Part shown: positions 12,364-23,648 of the stretch, in pieces
How positions within the stretch are numbered: position 1 is the stretch's first letter
Layout: every line of letters begins with the position of its first letter
Origin: Perkinsus olseni
Taxonomy: Eukaryota > Perkinsozoa > Perkinsida
DNA: 64,000 nucleotides
Direction of reading: 5' to 3'
NCBI GenBank assembly: GCA_013115125.1
Contig: JABANN010000105.1
Span: 1-64,000, forward strand
The notes under the pieces: model-generated
What the model saw: only the letters and a program-made list of their open reading frames with translations
What the model was told of the DNA's origin: nothing
The model's database searches: none
Program-made: the position numbers and the translations under genes

Positions 12364-14820
12364 ATGTCGGCTCATCATCCGGCAGCCTTCTCTGAGCTGC
12401 TCAACACATCTGTTTCGGGTAAATAGTATGGGCGGTTGCCCCTCTGGCGAGGTTTCGCCAGCGACATACCTCTTGAGTCATCGTTGAATTCACACGCGGG
12501 AGCCTACAAGAAGCGTTGTTCTGTATCCAGCATCGCGTGCCGTTTCCTTGAACAGAAGAATCAAAACGAAGTGCCAAAGGGAGTAGTCAGTGAGCTGCCC
12601 AGGAGCTTAGAATCAATCCTGACCCTAAGGATCGATTTTCTGGCGCCAATACAGCTAGAACGGGCCGTCGCTATTTGGTGATTGCTCGGGCGGCCCCAGC
12701 TGTTGTAGCGCGGGTTCTCCCTCAGAACACCTGTCGGCGGATGACAACTTCAGCCCGACGTCGTCCCGGCAGCCGATAACCGCGGACTCCACGCCATTGG
12801 TGGTGCCCCCGCCCCCGCCTAAGAGGAGGGTTGACTGTTCACAGGAGATCAGCGGCATCGGTATCGTGAATTCGATGGAAGAAAGTTCACTTGGCGGTCC
12901 TGCTGTAGGTGACCCGACTTACGCATGCACTACATCGAATGGTCAAGAATACAGGCGGATGTCCCGTAGGCCGTGCTGGCTGCTGCATCGCGAGATGGTG
13001 TCTCAGGGACGAGTAGAGGTGGAGATCTTCCTAGGATGATGACTCGTCATGAGGGGACAGGTGAGTCGGGTGCGCTGATAAGCGATATTGAGTGAGCGTT
13101 CCCTCGACGGAATAGGAGAAGCTGCTATATGGAGCGCTGTGATGTGATGTGAGCAAGTCTTGTAAGTGGAGTTCCGCACTCGGTCGAGTAACAACAGTGA
13201 CCTTGTCCGCATTAGCTGTGGGGTTCACGACGGCGCGTGGGTCGTGAGGTCCAGCCTAGTGATTGACCGGTCACTGGAGTACGCTGGCAGATGCACGGGA
13301 GCTGATCAAGTACGCTATAAAGCTGTTCAGGGAAGACGCCATCAGCAAGGCGCAGGTGTGATGGTGGTGTGACCAAGCGCCTGGCCTGGTCTCATGGTGG
13401 ATGCAGGCCATGCTCGTGCAAGACTTCTGTCGAGATCCTAGTCGGGCTTCAGAGTGTGCGATTGTAAATGGCACTCTGGTGGAGCAGGATGAGGAGGTGA
13501 GATAAACCATCTTTCTAACCCATGGCCACGTCGGCAGTATCTTAGGTCGAACCTTGCTAGATACGCGCAAGAGTTGGGGTGTTCTCCTTTTTCAGGACCG
13601 AAAGCTCCACATGCAGATGTGGGTGCAGAATCTCGAGAAGGCCGAGCATATGAGGTCACCTTCCTCCTGGCTCTCATCGAAGGACTACCAGCGAGCCTCC
13701 ATAGCCTTCAGCGTGCCTAACGCTGCGTCAGTGTCGGGGTAATAGTAGCGGCTCCAGCCTCAGCGATTGATGCCGGCTTCATGCAGGCAGAGTACTCGAG
13801 CGCCCTCGCCCTACCTCCCGAGCCCGGCTGCCAGCAGTCCCGCTAATTCGACGATATACAACCACATGGCCGCCGGAGCGCTACAGCAACAGACGCTGAA
13901 CTGGCAACAGCATTCTGGGTATGTTCTCCTGGCTGGTCCAGTGGAAGTGCATCTCTCTCTGCTGTCTCCTCAGCAACTTAGCAGGAGTACCTCAGCTACT
14001 CCACGGTCCGCCGCTGCATCATCAACAGCTTTACCAGGTGAGGGCCCTCCTCTCTGCACCTCTCGTCGCCATTCTTGCTGGACAGGTCGGCAGCTGTGCA
14101 TCTCCCAGTCCGAGCAGTCCGCAGTTCCATTCCTATTGTGCGCCTGGCCAGCATTCGGACGGTGGGCGCATTGTATGGTGGTAGTGGTGACACGCTGTGG
14201 GTCCTTCCAGGTCACGTTGGTGTCGGAGGTGCTCTGTCCTCTCCTAATCCGACTTCCTCGCATGCCCACCCACAGGTTGGTTTCTCTGTACATAACTAGT
14301 GAACAGTTCAGCTCGCTCAGGGTCCGCCAGAGCTACGGCGACCGCAGCCCAGCAGGTTGCAACAGCGAGGGATGGACTCGGAGGATGTGTAAGTTTCCAA
14401 ACTCCTCCCTACTGTAGCAGTAGGAGACCCAAATGGGAGCCCATGAGTATAGCGAAGACCACACCTATTGGCGTTCACCCTGTGAACTCGGCCATTTAGC
14501 TGAGTATCTAGGAGCAGCAGACAATTACACAGTCTGTCAGCCAGTCTGTGGAACTTAGTCCGCGATGCCGGTGCCCTTGCTTCAGTCCCCTAGAGCTGAT
14601 GCCAACAGGAACGCCGCCGCTGCCCAGCAGTCGTTCGCCGAGTCCCACTCTGCCCTCACCAGTACCAGAAACTTCCCACTTCCTATCCCATAGTGGCCGA
14701 TCTGCGGTTGAGATGGGCTTCCTCGCGTCATCGCCGCCCTTCGCCTCGCCCTCTCCACCGGCGATCTTCTCCGTGCCTAGTGTGCCGTCGCCGACCAATA
14801 ACACGGAGCTGGAACGGTGA
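12364..14820 (+). CDS. Ser/Pro-rich orphan protein, tandem paralogue A
   Basis: The function is not recognised. The start is an ATG at 12364 opening MSAHHPAAFSELLNTSVS, matched exon for exon by paralogue B downstream. Exons I can phase: 12364-12418, 12726-12904, 12970-13060, 13291-13355 (DARELIKYAIKLFRE), about 13407-13497 (AMLVQDFCRDP), then a piece with DRKLHMQMWVQNLEKAE near 13590, one with RQSTRAPSPYLPSPAASSP near 13785 and IYNHMAAGALQQQ, further Gln/Ser/Pro-rich pieces, and a last exon with LMPTGTPPLPSSRSPSPTLP ending at 14820. The middle looks helical and the ends disordered. SRSPSP-like strings could be phosphorylation targets (inference). There is no signal peptide or membrane span. 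The final TGA overlaps a gtgag that could also be a donor. Confidence 0.7.
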
Positions 14821-15002
14821 GTTTTTTGTCCCTTCGGGGATCGTGCTGAGGGTTGCAATTTCAGTGAGGCTAACTTGGAGAGCGAGACCCACCCAAATCA
14901 GCTGACAGGATCATGATATCAGCTTGTGCGGTCTATCATGACGGTCGTGTTGCGCTCGGCGGCAGTCGTCTTCCGGGCTCTGGTCCTCCTCCTTTCGGCC
15001 CT

Positions 15003-17119
15003 ATGTCCAGCCATCACGACTCCCGCTCCTTCGCCGAGCTGCTAAACACCTCCGTCTCGGGTGAGCCTTCCCCTCGTCGGTTCAGTGTGATTGCTTCTTC
15101 CTGCTAAGAGCACTTATCGGCGGACGACAGCTTCAGCCCTGCGTCTTCGAGACGCTCTGGTCAACGGACCGCTGGGCCGACCCCGGAGTCGAAGAGAGCA
15201 GCTCCAGAAGGCTTCCGAGAGTGCCCGCCTACGGAGGATATCAGCCGACTCAGCGCAGGTGGGGCCTTTGCTACTGATGCTGCAGCAATAACGGCTGCGG
15301 TGGGTCAGTTTTGAGTCAGCACAGCATGCACGGCCGAGCCCATGTGGGAAGGAGGATGTCTCGTGAGCTGCTCGATGGACCGTTGGCCTTGACAGAGCCG
15401 GCTCAGGGACGAGTCGTGGCGGAGACCTATCAAGCTTGACGCAGGCCACCGATGATTTAGTCGACGATTGCCTTCCTAGGGATAGTACGCTCCTCGCGAG
15501 CTCACTTTCTGGCAGTGGTGGTCTCTGTCAGGCCAGCAGCAGCAGCAGCCGCCTGGCAAGACGGCCCCCCTGCAGCTCATTATGTATGCTATAAAACTGT
15601 TCAGACGTGGCGTGATTACGAAGGACCAGGTAGGCCGCGTCTGCGGGTTGACAGGCGCGCCGGTCTAGGAATCACCTTGTTCCACTCACGGTTGCTCTGA
15701 AGCGTGTCACCGTTAGAGTACAGCACACCGTCTTTTCGTACCTCCATCTTCTACGCTTTCCCCTCCCTCGCCCGTTCCTTTGGTTATTCATCCTGTTCGG
15801 TTGTAATCGCGCAGTCGAGGACAGCTGTACCCAGGCTACGCTGGTCCAAGACTTCTGCCTTGACCCAACGGCCAACCGTGAGCAATGCGAGACCATGAGA
15901 GCCACGATTGAGATGTCGGCGGATGAGGAGGTCGGTCACTGCCAAGGCTGTCGTCATCTGAGGTCCTCCCATCGCGCAGGACCGTCAGCTGGCTATGGAG
16001 ATGTGGGTCACCAACTTGGAAAAGGCGGAAGCCCGGAGAGCGGTGGCATCGGGGAAGGAGTTCAGCGATCGAAGGCATCTGCCTGAACTCAGCACAGTGA
16101 ATCTTGCCAGCGTCACTGGGTCATCAGGGTGAGCATCGATAGCAGCACTAGGCCAGGGCAGCTACTGTGGCGTCCCTCAGGCAGAGTACCCGGGCACCAT
16201 CGCCGTACTGCCCCAGTCCGGCGGCCAGCAGTCCAGCCAACTCGGCTATATACAACCATATGGCCGCCGGGGCTTTGCAACAGCAGGCTCTGAGTTGGCA
16301 GCAACAGCAGCAAAATGGGTAGAGGCAGCGGTCGTCTCGGGAGAGAGGTCCGTCACAGTGGTGGTTGTGTTAGGATCTTCCACCCTGCGGGGGGACAGCA
16401 TTTCGGTAACTACTTCGCTGGCGGTGTGACCGGCTCTTATCAGGTGGGAGAGACTACCATGCGCCGGTTGCATTTGTTGTCGTTCAGCCGATGCACTGCG
16501 CGTCTCCCGCCCCTGGAAGCCCGCAGGCTTTGTTCGGCGCTTCGCAGAGTGCCAGTGGACTACAACAAGTGGAAAGTGAGATATCCTTCTCTAGGAAACC
16601 GATATAGGCATGGCTGTAGCCAGGCGCGAGTGTTGTGAACATGTCCCTGGCCTCGCCCAATGCTGGTTCCCAGACTGCTATCGCGGACATGTCGGGCATA
16701 GCGGCTTGCCAACATCAACAGGTTACTTCGCCCTTTTCGAAGAGGTGTCAGTCGCCCTCTTCAGGCTCCTGAGCTACGCCGTCCGCAGCCCAGTCGACTC
16801 AATCCGCGGGCGCAGTCAGAGACCGGGCAGCAGAACGAGGATGTGTAGGTGTTGGGCAGACCCTGCAAGTGGCAGCCTTTTTCGCTGCAGACCGCTCGAG
16901 CTCATGCCAATGGGCACTCCGCCGTTGCCGCATAGTCGGTCGCCTAGCCCTACACTGCCGACTCCACCTGGACAGTCGTCCGTAGTGTTCAGCTCTCACA
17001 GCCAGAGTGGGCCACAGGGGCTCATGGGCGCCGCACAGCTCCGCCCTCTCGGGACGCCCTCGCCTCCTCCAGCGGGGATGATGATCCACATGCCCTCCCC
17101 CACCAATACCGCCGTGTAA
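15003..17119 (+). CDS. Ser/Pro-rich orphan protein, tandem paralogue B
   Basis: Paralogue of the gene just upstream, with the same exon order. It starts at 15003 with MSSHHDSRSFAELLNTSVS (exon to 15060), then 15109-15299 (EHLSADDSFSP), a piece with SGTSRGGDLSSLTQATDDL near 15405, LIMYAIKLFRRGVITKDQ near 15575, TLVQDFCLDPTANREQCE near 15840, DRQLAMEMWVTNLEKAE near 15983, RQSTRAPSPYCPSPAASSP near 16185, Gln-rich and Ser-rich pieces, and a last exon with LELMPMGTPPLPHSRSPSP and SPTNTAV ending at 17119. The intron at 15061 is 48 nt, where paralogue A has 307 nt. Splice sites after the second exon are uncertain. No known domain, signal peptide or membrane span is seen. Confidence 0.7.
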
Positions 17120-17329
17120 GACCCTTCGATGTGTCACAGTAGCGATTTTGTGGTTTGCAGACATTCGAGCAGCAGTGGCCGTTTGGCGACGTCTCGCTGA
17201 CAGTCGGTATGCAACTCCACTGCCGAGAGTACTTGTGATGTATGTAAATTGAATTCTCACTTGGTGTTGTTGTTACTTGCTGAGTACGGTGGCCGCCAGT
17301 CGGTCGCCTCAATCCTTGGTAGTTGTAAC

Positions 17330-17640
17330 TTAACCCTGTAACTTAACCCTACGTTGTAACGGCACTGAACTCACACCAATCAATGTGGTTTGAAAAGGAT
17401 GACCGAAAGTGGAGATGTTCTTCAGGCGAAGCAGTGGTTTCGAACCACGTTTTGGGTCTTCGACGAACCATATACTGATTTGAGAAAGTAAAACTCGGCC
17501 ATCGTGGCCGAGGGGCAGAGTAAGTCCGGATATGGAAGCATACTCTCGTAAAATGTAGGATGACCCATGTCGGCGACTGCCACTGGGCCGTGATGTGCCC
17601 CCTGAGGGATCATCCGAAAACATAATGCTCCTCACTGATT
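17330..17640. repeat. Copy 1 of a duplicated segment (partner near 20,540-20,730 and 22,220-22,290)
   Basis: On the plus strand both copies read KRMTESG..., with similar residues to ...EPYTDLRK or ...GPYPKFEK and a stop, and the DNA matches beyond the frame (a CGGCCA...GGGGCAG stretch, then GAGGGATCATCCGAA near 17608 and again near 22272). This suggests a decayed coding piece or just a duplicated non-coding segment. The first bases carry two copies of a GTAACTTAACCCT word. Confidence 0.5.
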
Positions 17641-17709
17641 GGTCTCGACACGTATACAGTACAGTGAGTCCTCCCAGGTCGAGGGCGTGATATAGTCGTG
17701 GCGGAGATG

Positions 17710-18006
17710 CTACAGGGGTACATGTTTGCAGAACAATGCCTCCTCCTTGCGATAACAGCAGTCCTTATACAACTGGAGACTGTTGTATAGTCTCGCACAT
17801 TTATAGCACATATGATAGATATGTTGATCGTGGCAGCAGACGAACGTTTTATTATACGCAGGGTCGTCGCAACCTTCGAGTCCATTGTTCAACCGTCTCG
17901 TATTGCTTCCCTCAGGACCCCACATGGAGTGCTGTTCAGCGTAACCAAGGGTGTAGGTGAGGGTGACGTAAACCAGAGATGCGACAGCCAGAAAAGACAC
18001 GGGCAT
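17710..18006 (-). CDS. Small secreted cysteine-rich protein (eight Cys), intact copy
   Basis: 98 residues from the ATG at 18006. Residues 1-22 are hydrophobic (MPVSFLAVASLVYVTLTYTL) and look like a signal peptide. The mature part has eight cysteines at 46, 57, 58, 67, 70, 83, 84 and 93 in the pattern C-CC-C-C-CC-C, set in motifs CDDPAY, CCHD, CYKC and DCCY, so a small disulfide-bonded fold is likely. No known family is recognised and I assign no function. A second copy lies at 22427-22745 with all eight cysteines conserved but a frameshift. Conservation of the cysteines between diverged copies is the best evidence that this is a real gene. Confidence 0.65.
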   Translation of the reverse strand: MPVSFLAVASLVYVTLTYTLGYAEQHSMWGPEGSNTRRLNNGLEGCDDPAYNKTFVCCHDQHIYHMCYKCARLYNSLQLYKDCCYRKEEALFCKHVPL

Positions 18007-18197
18007 GACGGAGGTCTCGAAAATAGCCTAGAAAAAGACTGAGAAAGGACATGCCTGAATTGCAAGAGGCGGGTTTATTGAAATACACGCATGTCCCCGA
18101 CGAGGGCGACGGATTTCGCTCAATTGCGCACTAGCATGAGATTCTTGATAACTACGCTATAATCAGTCGTCATGCCTTGGGTCTGCATACTAACTCG

Positions 18198-18433
18198 TGC
18201 ACTATAACTCAGTACAGTGTGGCTATTTGAGTCGGGGCTCAAAGAAAGGTAGAACCGGACTCGGGAGGAGTTCGGGAAACTGATCTAGTTGTTGGATTTA
18301 TGGTGAACGTATGTTCCATAGCATGGCGAGGAACGCACGTGTTTGCTGGGACGAACGTACGTATAACGAGCAAAGCCGCACAAAGAGCAAGGTGGGTACG
18401 TAGCAGCAATGAAGGTAGTTGTCACTATAGTGG
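18198..18433 (+). mobile_element. Diverged copy of the TGCACTATA inverted-repeat element
   Basis: It starts TGCACTATAACTCAGTACAG, shares the GGGGCTCAAAGAAAGGTA core with the copies at 23649, 27061 and 63589, and ends near a GTCACTATAGTG word. A further decayed copy seems to follow (about 18440-18650). No target-site duplication is clear here. Confidence 0.6.
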
Positions 18434-19589
18434 ACACGGTTACAGAGTGGATATTTGAGGCTATAACGAGGCTTGAAGGATGGTAAAAGCGGAATCGATA
18501 GGAGTCCGGAGAAAGCTGGTCTCGGGGCAGTTCCAGGGTGGAGGTATGTTCACTACTAGTGAATCACTAGCATGACAAGGAACGCATGAAGGCGCAGAAA
18601 GAGGAAGGTGGGCACAGAGCGGCAATGGAGGTAGTTGTCGCTATAAGTCAGCGGCAGAGATAGACGGTCATGTACCGATTGCTTCCTACTCGATTGCTAT
18701 GCTAATTCAACCTACGCGAATCATTCGCGGCGAATGGCGGAGGAACAGTATATAAACGAGCTAGAGCCACTCATATTACTCACGAAAGGCATGCTTGCAC
18801 CATGAATCCGCGTATGAGAGAGGGACAGCAGAACTAAGTAGACACAATAACAGCTTATACGGAATAACCAACAAACAGAAATTCAACAGATTACAACCGA
18901 GTTCAGATCATATCTGACCTCACACGAAACCTCTGGTCTCCGACATGGGGCTGTGCGCGGTATCCCACTGGCGTCTGTAAGGTCGGCTGGGCCTCACGAC
19001 GGCAGCGACGGCACCGCGAAGACAACCGAGGCCCGTGCCGAGGCCGAAGGCGCTGCTACAAATGGCAGTAGCGCTTCGGCACCCGCAGTTTACATCTCAG
19101 GCCAGTCAGACAGAAAAGAACCACTCAGACTTGCCTACATCTGCTTTCCCCTCCCGAAGTTTCTACTGAAGCCACCCCCGATGCTTTGCATGCCGCTGCG
19201 GCATCCCGCACAAAGGCGGCATTGCCGCACAGGTGTCAACCTAGGTCAACTACTTGTTTATCCGCTGAAGAAAAGTGTTATCAGTGCATGTGTGGGTGTA
19301 GGCGATAGTTATATTTGAGTACAGGTCATCTTTGCCCCCTCCCAGGGATACGGGCCATGGTTTGCCCAACCTGAGTTATTGCCTAACGAGCCCTAATGTG
19401 AGGTCTCAATACAAGTGCGCGGGCGGAGACAGACTATGTGGTATGTCCATGTTTTGTGTCGTTCACCCGTACGCACGACGCTGGTGCTTGCCTCTTACAC
19501 TTGAAAGATACGACTTTTCTGTTCTTCGGCCCCTTTTTCTGTTGTGTACGCCGTAGGCAGCCGAGTCTATTCCGCCCCTTGGGCTCTAT
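18434..19589. other. Gene-poor interval
   Basis: Holds a decayed element copy up to about 18650 and otherwise unassigned DNA. A plus-strand frame at 18953-19318 is open for 121 codons but has no ATG in good context, no motif and no paralogue in the window, so I do not call it a gene. Confidence 0.4.
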
Positions 19590-19898
19590 CGGAGAACGGA
19601 CAGTTGAGCGAGGATCTGTAGGTGCTGGCCTCCTACAACAAGTGACAACCTACGTCGCCGCAGACCGCTCGAGCTCATGCCAATGGGCACCCCACCGTTG
19701 CCGCATAGTCGATCACCTAGCCCAACACTGCCTACCCCGCCCGGACAGTCGTCCATAGTGTTCAGCTCCCACAGTCAGAGTGGGCCGCAGGGGCTCATGG
19801 GCGCCACACAGCTCCGCCCTCTCGGGACGCCCTCGCCCCCTCCTCCTCCCACGGGGATGATGATCCACATGCCCTCCCCCACCAATACTGTCGTGTAA
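19590..19898 (+). pseudogene. 3' fragment of a third Ser/Pro-rich paralogue (C)
   Basis: The last exon of the A/B family is repeated here almost unchanged from paralogue B: LELMPMGTPPLPHSRSPSP, then SSHSQSGPQGLMGATQLRP and SPTNTVV with a stop at 19898. The nucleotide match continues about 140 nt past the stop, to about 20040, aligning with B at about 16880-17270. Upstream only a short ENGQLSEDL-like remnant near 19595 is visible and the earlier exons are absent. It is most simply a truncated duplicate; expression of a short protein is not excluded. Confidence 0.7.
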
Positions 19899-22426
19899 GG
19901 CCCTTCGATGTGTCACAGTAGCGACTGTGTGGATTTCAGACATCCGAGGAGCAGTGGCCCGGTGACCTCTCGATGACAGTCCGTATGCAACTCCACTGCC
20001 GAGAGTACATGTGATGTATGTAAATTGAATTCCAGCTCAGTGTGGTCATTTGTTGAATATAGTGAGCGGCAGCTGGATGTGCGATGAAAGCGGCATGCTA
20101 CATCATGATGATGTAGCACGGGAGTGTAGTGTAGCAGGGGTTTCACTGTAATCGGGAGTCCCGATCAATTTCCTGATTTGTCATTTCCGTTTTACACAGT
20201 TTCATCTCCATTTCAGATGATCGATATTGTTCCACTTCCGTTCACAAATTTTGACGTGGATTTGATTCATAGTGAAACGGATTCCTGAGCATGTTGCTCG
20301 ACAGTGTCGAGTCGACAGGCCACCGCAGGAGGCAGCGGCAGTTGTTGTTCCACTAACTTGCATGTCGCAGCTGGCGCACGACCTAATCCTCACTCAGACT
20401 TTTCGAGCTTACGATCTTCCGAATACCGTATTCGTATTCGGAATACGTCATTCAGCCCTTGAGAACACGCGGATATACGGTATGCGAGCGAAGAGATTAG
20501 CTCAAGCGTATACCTCACTGTGGGGTCAAGAGTATTGGGGTCACGCTGACCGGCACTGCGCTCACACTAATCGATGCGTCTTGAAAAGGATGACCGAGAG
20601 CGGAGAAGTTCCCCATGAGAAGCAGTGCTTGCAAACCACGTGGGTCGTCCGGGATGGCCCATATCCTAAGTTCGAAAAATAAAAATCGGCCAGCATTTGG
20701 CCCAAGGGCAGCGTCGCCGAAGAAGAGGTTGACTAATGGGCTTAGCTGTTTAGCCCGGTTTAGCTTAAGTACCGGTTTAGCTGAGGGCTCGTATCGCCAG
20801 TCCACACCGTGAGATGATACTATCAGGAAATGCATTGGTCAGGAGTAAGCCATCCCGAGTCAGCAAGTTCAGATGAGGTATATGCCATCATAGGGCGGCA
20901 GCAGTCCGACCATCCACGCAGACGGTGTGGGAGTTACAGCCCCCTTCGGTGAGAGCTTTCGTTGACGGGGCTATACCTTTCTAGACTAAACTCAGGGCCA
21001 TAAAGGCATTTAGAAAGGCTAACTTCAATCGTGGGTACGGGGGAGCTCTCCAAGAGAGTCGGGCCCGCTTCCAGTCTACCATGGCGACGATAAGTCGACC
21101 TTTCTACGAGATTAATACTAAGTCGATTCTCTGTTACGGAGAATCGACTGCAGGAGTCCAACTATCGGCGTACGTTTCTACGGGGACAGGATGGGGCAAC
21201 GAAGGCTAGAGCTTCCCTGGCGTGTGTAACGTTCCCAAGTTTACTTTGACTCAAGAGTGAAGGGAGGCGCCAAGAAAGCCTTGAGTGTGCGAACGACTGT
21301 GTAGGCAGCATAGGCTATGCTGCATAGCTGATGGCAAAACAGCGCAACTATAGCGAACACACTGAGGATACCGTCCTCAGCCCTCAGCATTATCACACTT
21401 GAGGAAGTATCGAGACAGCAATACTTAAAAGCCCACCCACTCATGAGTAAGCTTACACGACTCGCAGAACGACCTCGCGAATGAGAAGGGGCCTCGTAAG
21501 ACTAGAAGCAAGTAGACAGGCTGTCTAAGGCTAGGCTGCCTAGACAGGCAAGTAGACTGTGCCGTTGTCTTAGACAGCGGCAGCTGGCAGCTGTCTCAGG
21601 CACGAATACAGACTGTCTCTCAGACCCCAAAGAGAAGCATCAAGCACGCATCTGTTGTATCATACAAGTCGTATGGGCGTTAGGTATACCCGAATACAAA
21701 TAATGCTTCTCCTCCTCGAGGGCCCATGTTTATTGGCGCTGCGCCGCACGAGAATCAAGTCATCTTCGACAGAGTTCTCACTTGGCGCTCTCCCAATCTC
21801 AAATGTCCTCCATATTTGTCAACTTGGTGGCCAGCTCAGCTGGCACGAGCGGGTTGGGGGAGCCCTGCCGTTAGATGCGTAAACTTCCCACGGTGAGAGG
21901 CTACCCTTGCTTTGATCCTCCGGCCTCGCCTTGTGATTCCCCAAGCACTGCGACGATAGGGCCCGAGTTTCACATGCCGCACTCGGACACGCACGCGCCG
22001 ACCGTGTGCAAGCCGCAGCATGGCTTCGTAGGCTGCACCTCCCTTGACTAAACTCATGGCCATAAAGACATCCAGTAAGGGTAACTCCTATCGTGGGTAC
22101 CGGAAAGCTCTCCAAGAGAGCCGGACCCAGTTACAGAATACCATGACAGCGTTAAGCCTGAGTTTTCTACGAGAATAATACTAAGTTGAGCGGAAAAACA
22201 AAGGCACAGCATGAGCCGAGAAAAGTTTGACCAATGTCGGCCATCACCGATGGGCCTCACAGCCGATGTCCTTGAGGGATCATCCGAAGAAAAAATTCCG
22301 ATGGTTGAAAAGTATACTCAGAGTAGACCCGACACTACACAAAATATCCCATCCACAATTGGGGGGGACTGGCCTAAGGTACTGGCCTAGGCTGAATGGT
22401 GGTGAGTCTAGTATGCGTCGCATCGT
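19899..22426. repeat. Duplicated, decayed segment without an intact gene
   Basis: This interval is the second copy of the region following paralogue B. It holds the B-like 3' flank to 20040, the KRMTESG segment near 20580-20690 and the GAGGGATCATCCGAA segment near 22270. A further internal pair, about 20935-21165 and 21985-22200 (minus-strand CLYGPEF and CLYGHEF with flanking similarity), shows another local duplication. No frame here has a complete recognisable protein. Confidence 0.5.
21510..21640. repeat. Cluster of AGACAG/CTGTCT palindromic words
   Basis: The hexamers AGACAG and CTGTCT recur in alternating orientation, for example AGACAGGCTGTCT near 21513 (6-bp arms), TGTCTTAGACA near 21570 and again near 21610. 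The cluster could be folded RNA, a decayed inverted-repeat element or a binding array; nothing chooses among these. Confidence 0.5.
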
Positions 22427-22745
22427 CTAGTTGTACACAGTTTCGCAAAACGTCCTCATCTCAGGGATTTTGTCGGGGCCGTTATAGCAACAGTCACCAT
22501 TAGACCTCGATGCTATCGTATACTCTCCCACAGTAATAACATACACCTAGAACATCATCGTCGTGGCAACAAGTGTTGTAGTCCTTGTAAACAGGGTCCT
22601 GGCATACATCCACTCTACTTGAGATTTTCGCACTGTGTTCGTCACGACTAGGCATGGCATCGCTGCCAGAAGCCAGCATTGAGAACACTGTGTAGGTGAG
22701 TACACCATATACCACAGATCCGAAACCACGCAAGGACAGGGTCAT
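22427..22745 (-). pseudogene. Second copy of the eight-Cys secreted gene, frameshifted
   Basis: The start is the ATG at 22745 (MTLSLRGFGSVVYGVLTYTV, aligning with the signal peptide of the intact copy). The frame carries C, CC, C and C in motifs CQDPVY, CCHD and CYYC, then meets TAA just after VYDSIEV near 22500. One base on, the homologous tail resumes (DCCYNGPDK...TFCE) and stops at 22427, so all eight cysteines survive across a one-base insertion relative to the intact gene. It could be a young pseudogene or an assembly error; no splice site explains it. No function is assigned. Confidence 0.65.
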
Positions 22746-23648
22746 AGAGGAGATACTGAAAATATCAGGTAGAACTGGCACCGCGAAAAGACTCTTATGA
22801 TGATTGTTAATCAAGGAACTATCAGGTGATAGCCTCAGCCACTAAAGCTCAAGAGCCATAGTGTTGGTTGTAGAAGGCAGTGAAGCCCTACAACCTGCTA
22901 GATGGGTGTCGGAGTAATCTGAGTACACGATTAAGCATTCAGCGGGCAGAGCATAAAGCTAGAGAAAAATGGCCACAAGATCAATAATAGTTATTACTTG
23001 CAACACCACTGTGTAGCGACAGAGTCCTCGTCACGCTAGCTTCACAGCTGAGCCACACAGCGGTGTCACAATATGAGTAATCTAGACAAAGAACCTGAAA
23101 AGGTTGCAGTGAAGCTGGGAATGATGGCCTGCACTGTGGATGAGCACAGTGTGGTCATTTGAGATCGGCCTCACGCGACGACCAGACTCGGTTGCAGAGA
23201 GCGGAAAGAAGGGCGAACTATAGCTAGATCTCTAGAGAGATGGAGAACGAATATGATGAACGCGAGTAAATCATAGCAGAGCACACAGCTGTTGCTATGG
23301 CACACCGTAAAATGTAGTGCGATGCTACACTTCAAATGTCGATAACAATGAACCTGAATGGTGCGAGACAACGCCCCTAGACAAACACTCGTGCTTGCCA
23401 GAGGAAGAAGCTATCCAAGGTTGTGCTCTTTTGGCTCTCTGAATAGTGCTAGCTTCGCACGCATCAGTTATTCGTCACTTGCCGCAGAAGCTGGACGAGG
23501 TTACAAGCCTGTACCGAGCTCTTCGAGAGGGAGACTTCCTCAGGGAGTATTATGCCCTAGGCTCGGTGCAGGGTATGAAAGGTGATAGCCTATCAGTGAT
23601 AGGCAGCCCGATTTCAGTAGCGACTGTTTCGACGAGTAGATGCCGAGG
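22746..23648. other. Gene-poor interval
   Basis: Upstream region of the broken eight-Cys gene and unassigned DNA. Short frames on both strands near 23171-23585 have no motif, paralogue or splice support. Confidence 0.35.

Noticed and set aside
17325-17365. TTAACCCT words suggesting telomere-like repeats
   Set aside because: Only two copies within a longer GTAACTTAACCCT unit; no array and no chromosome end context.
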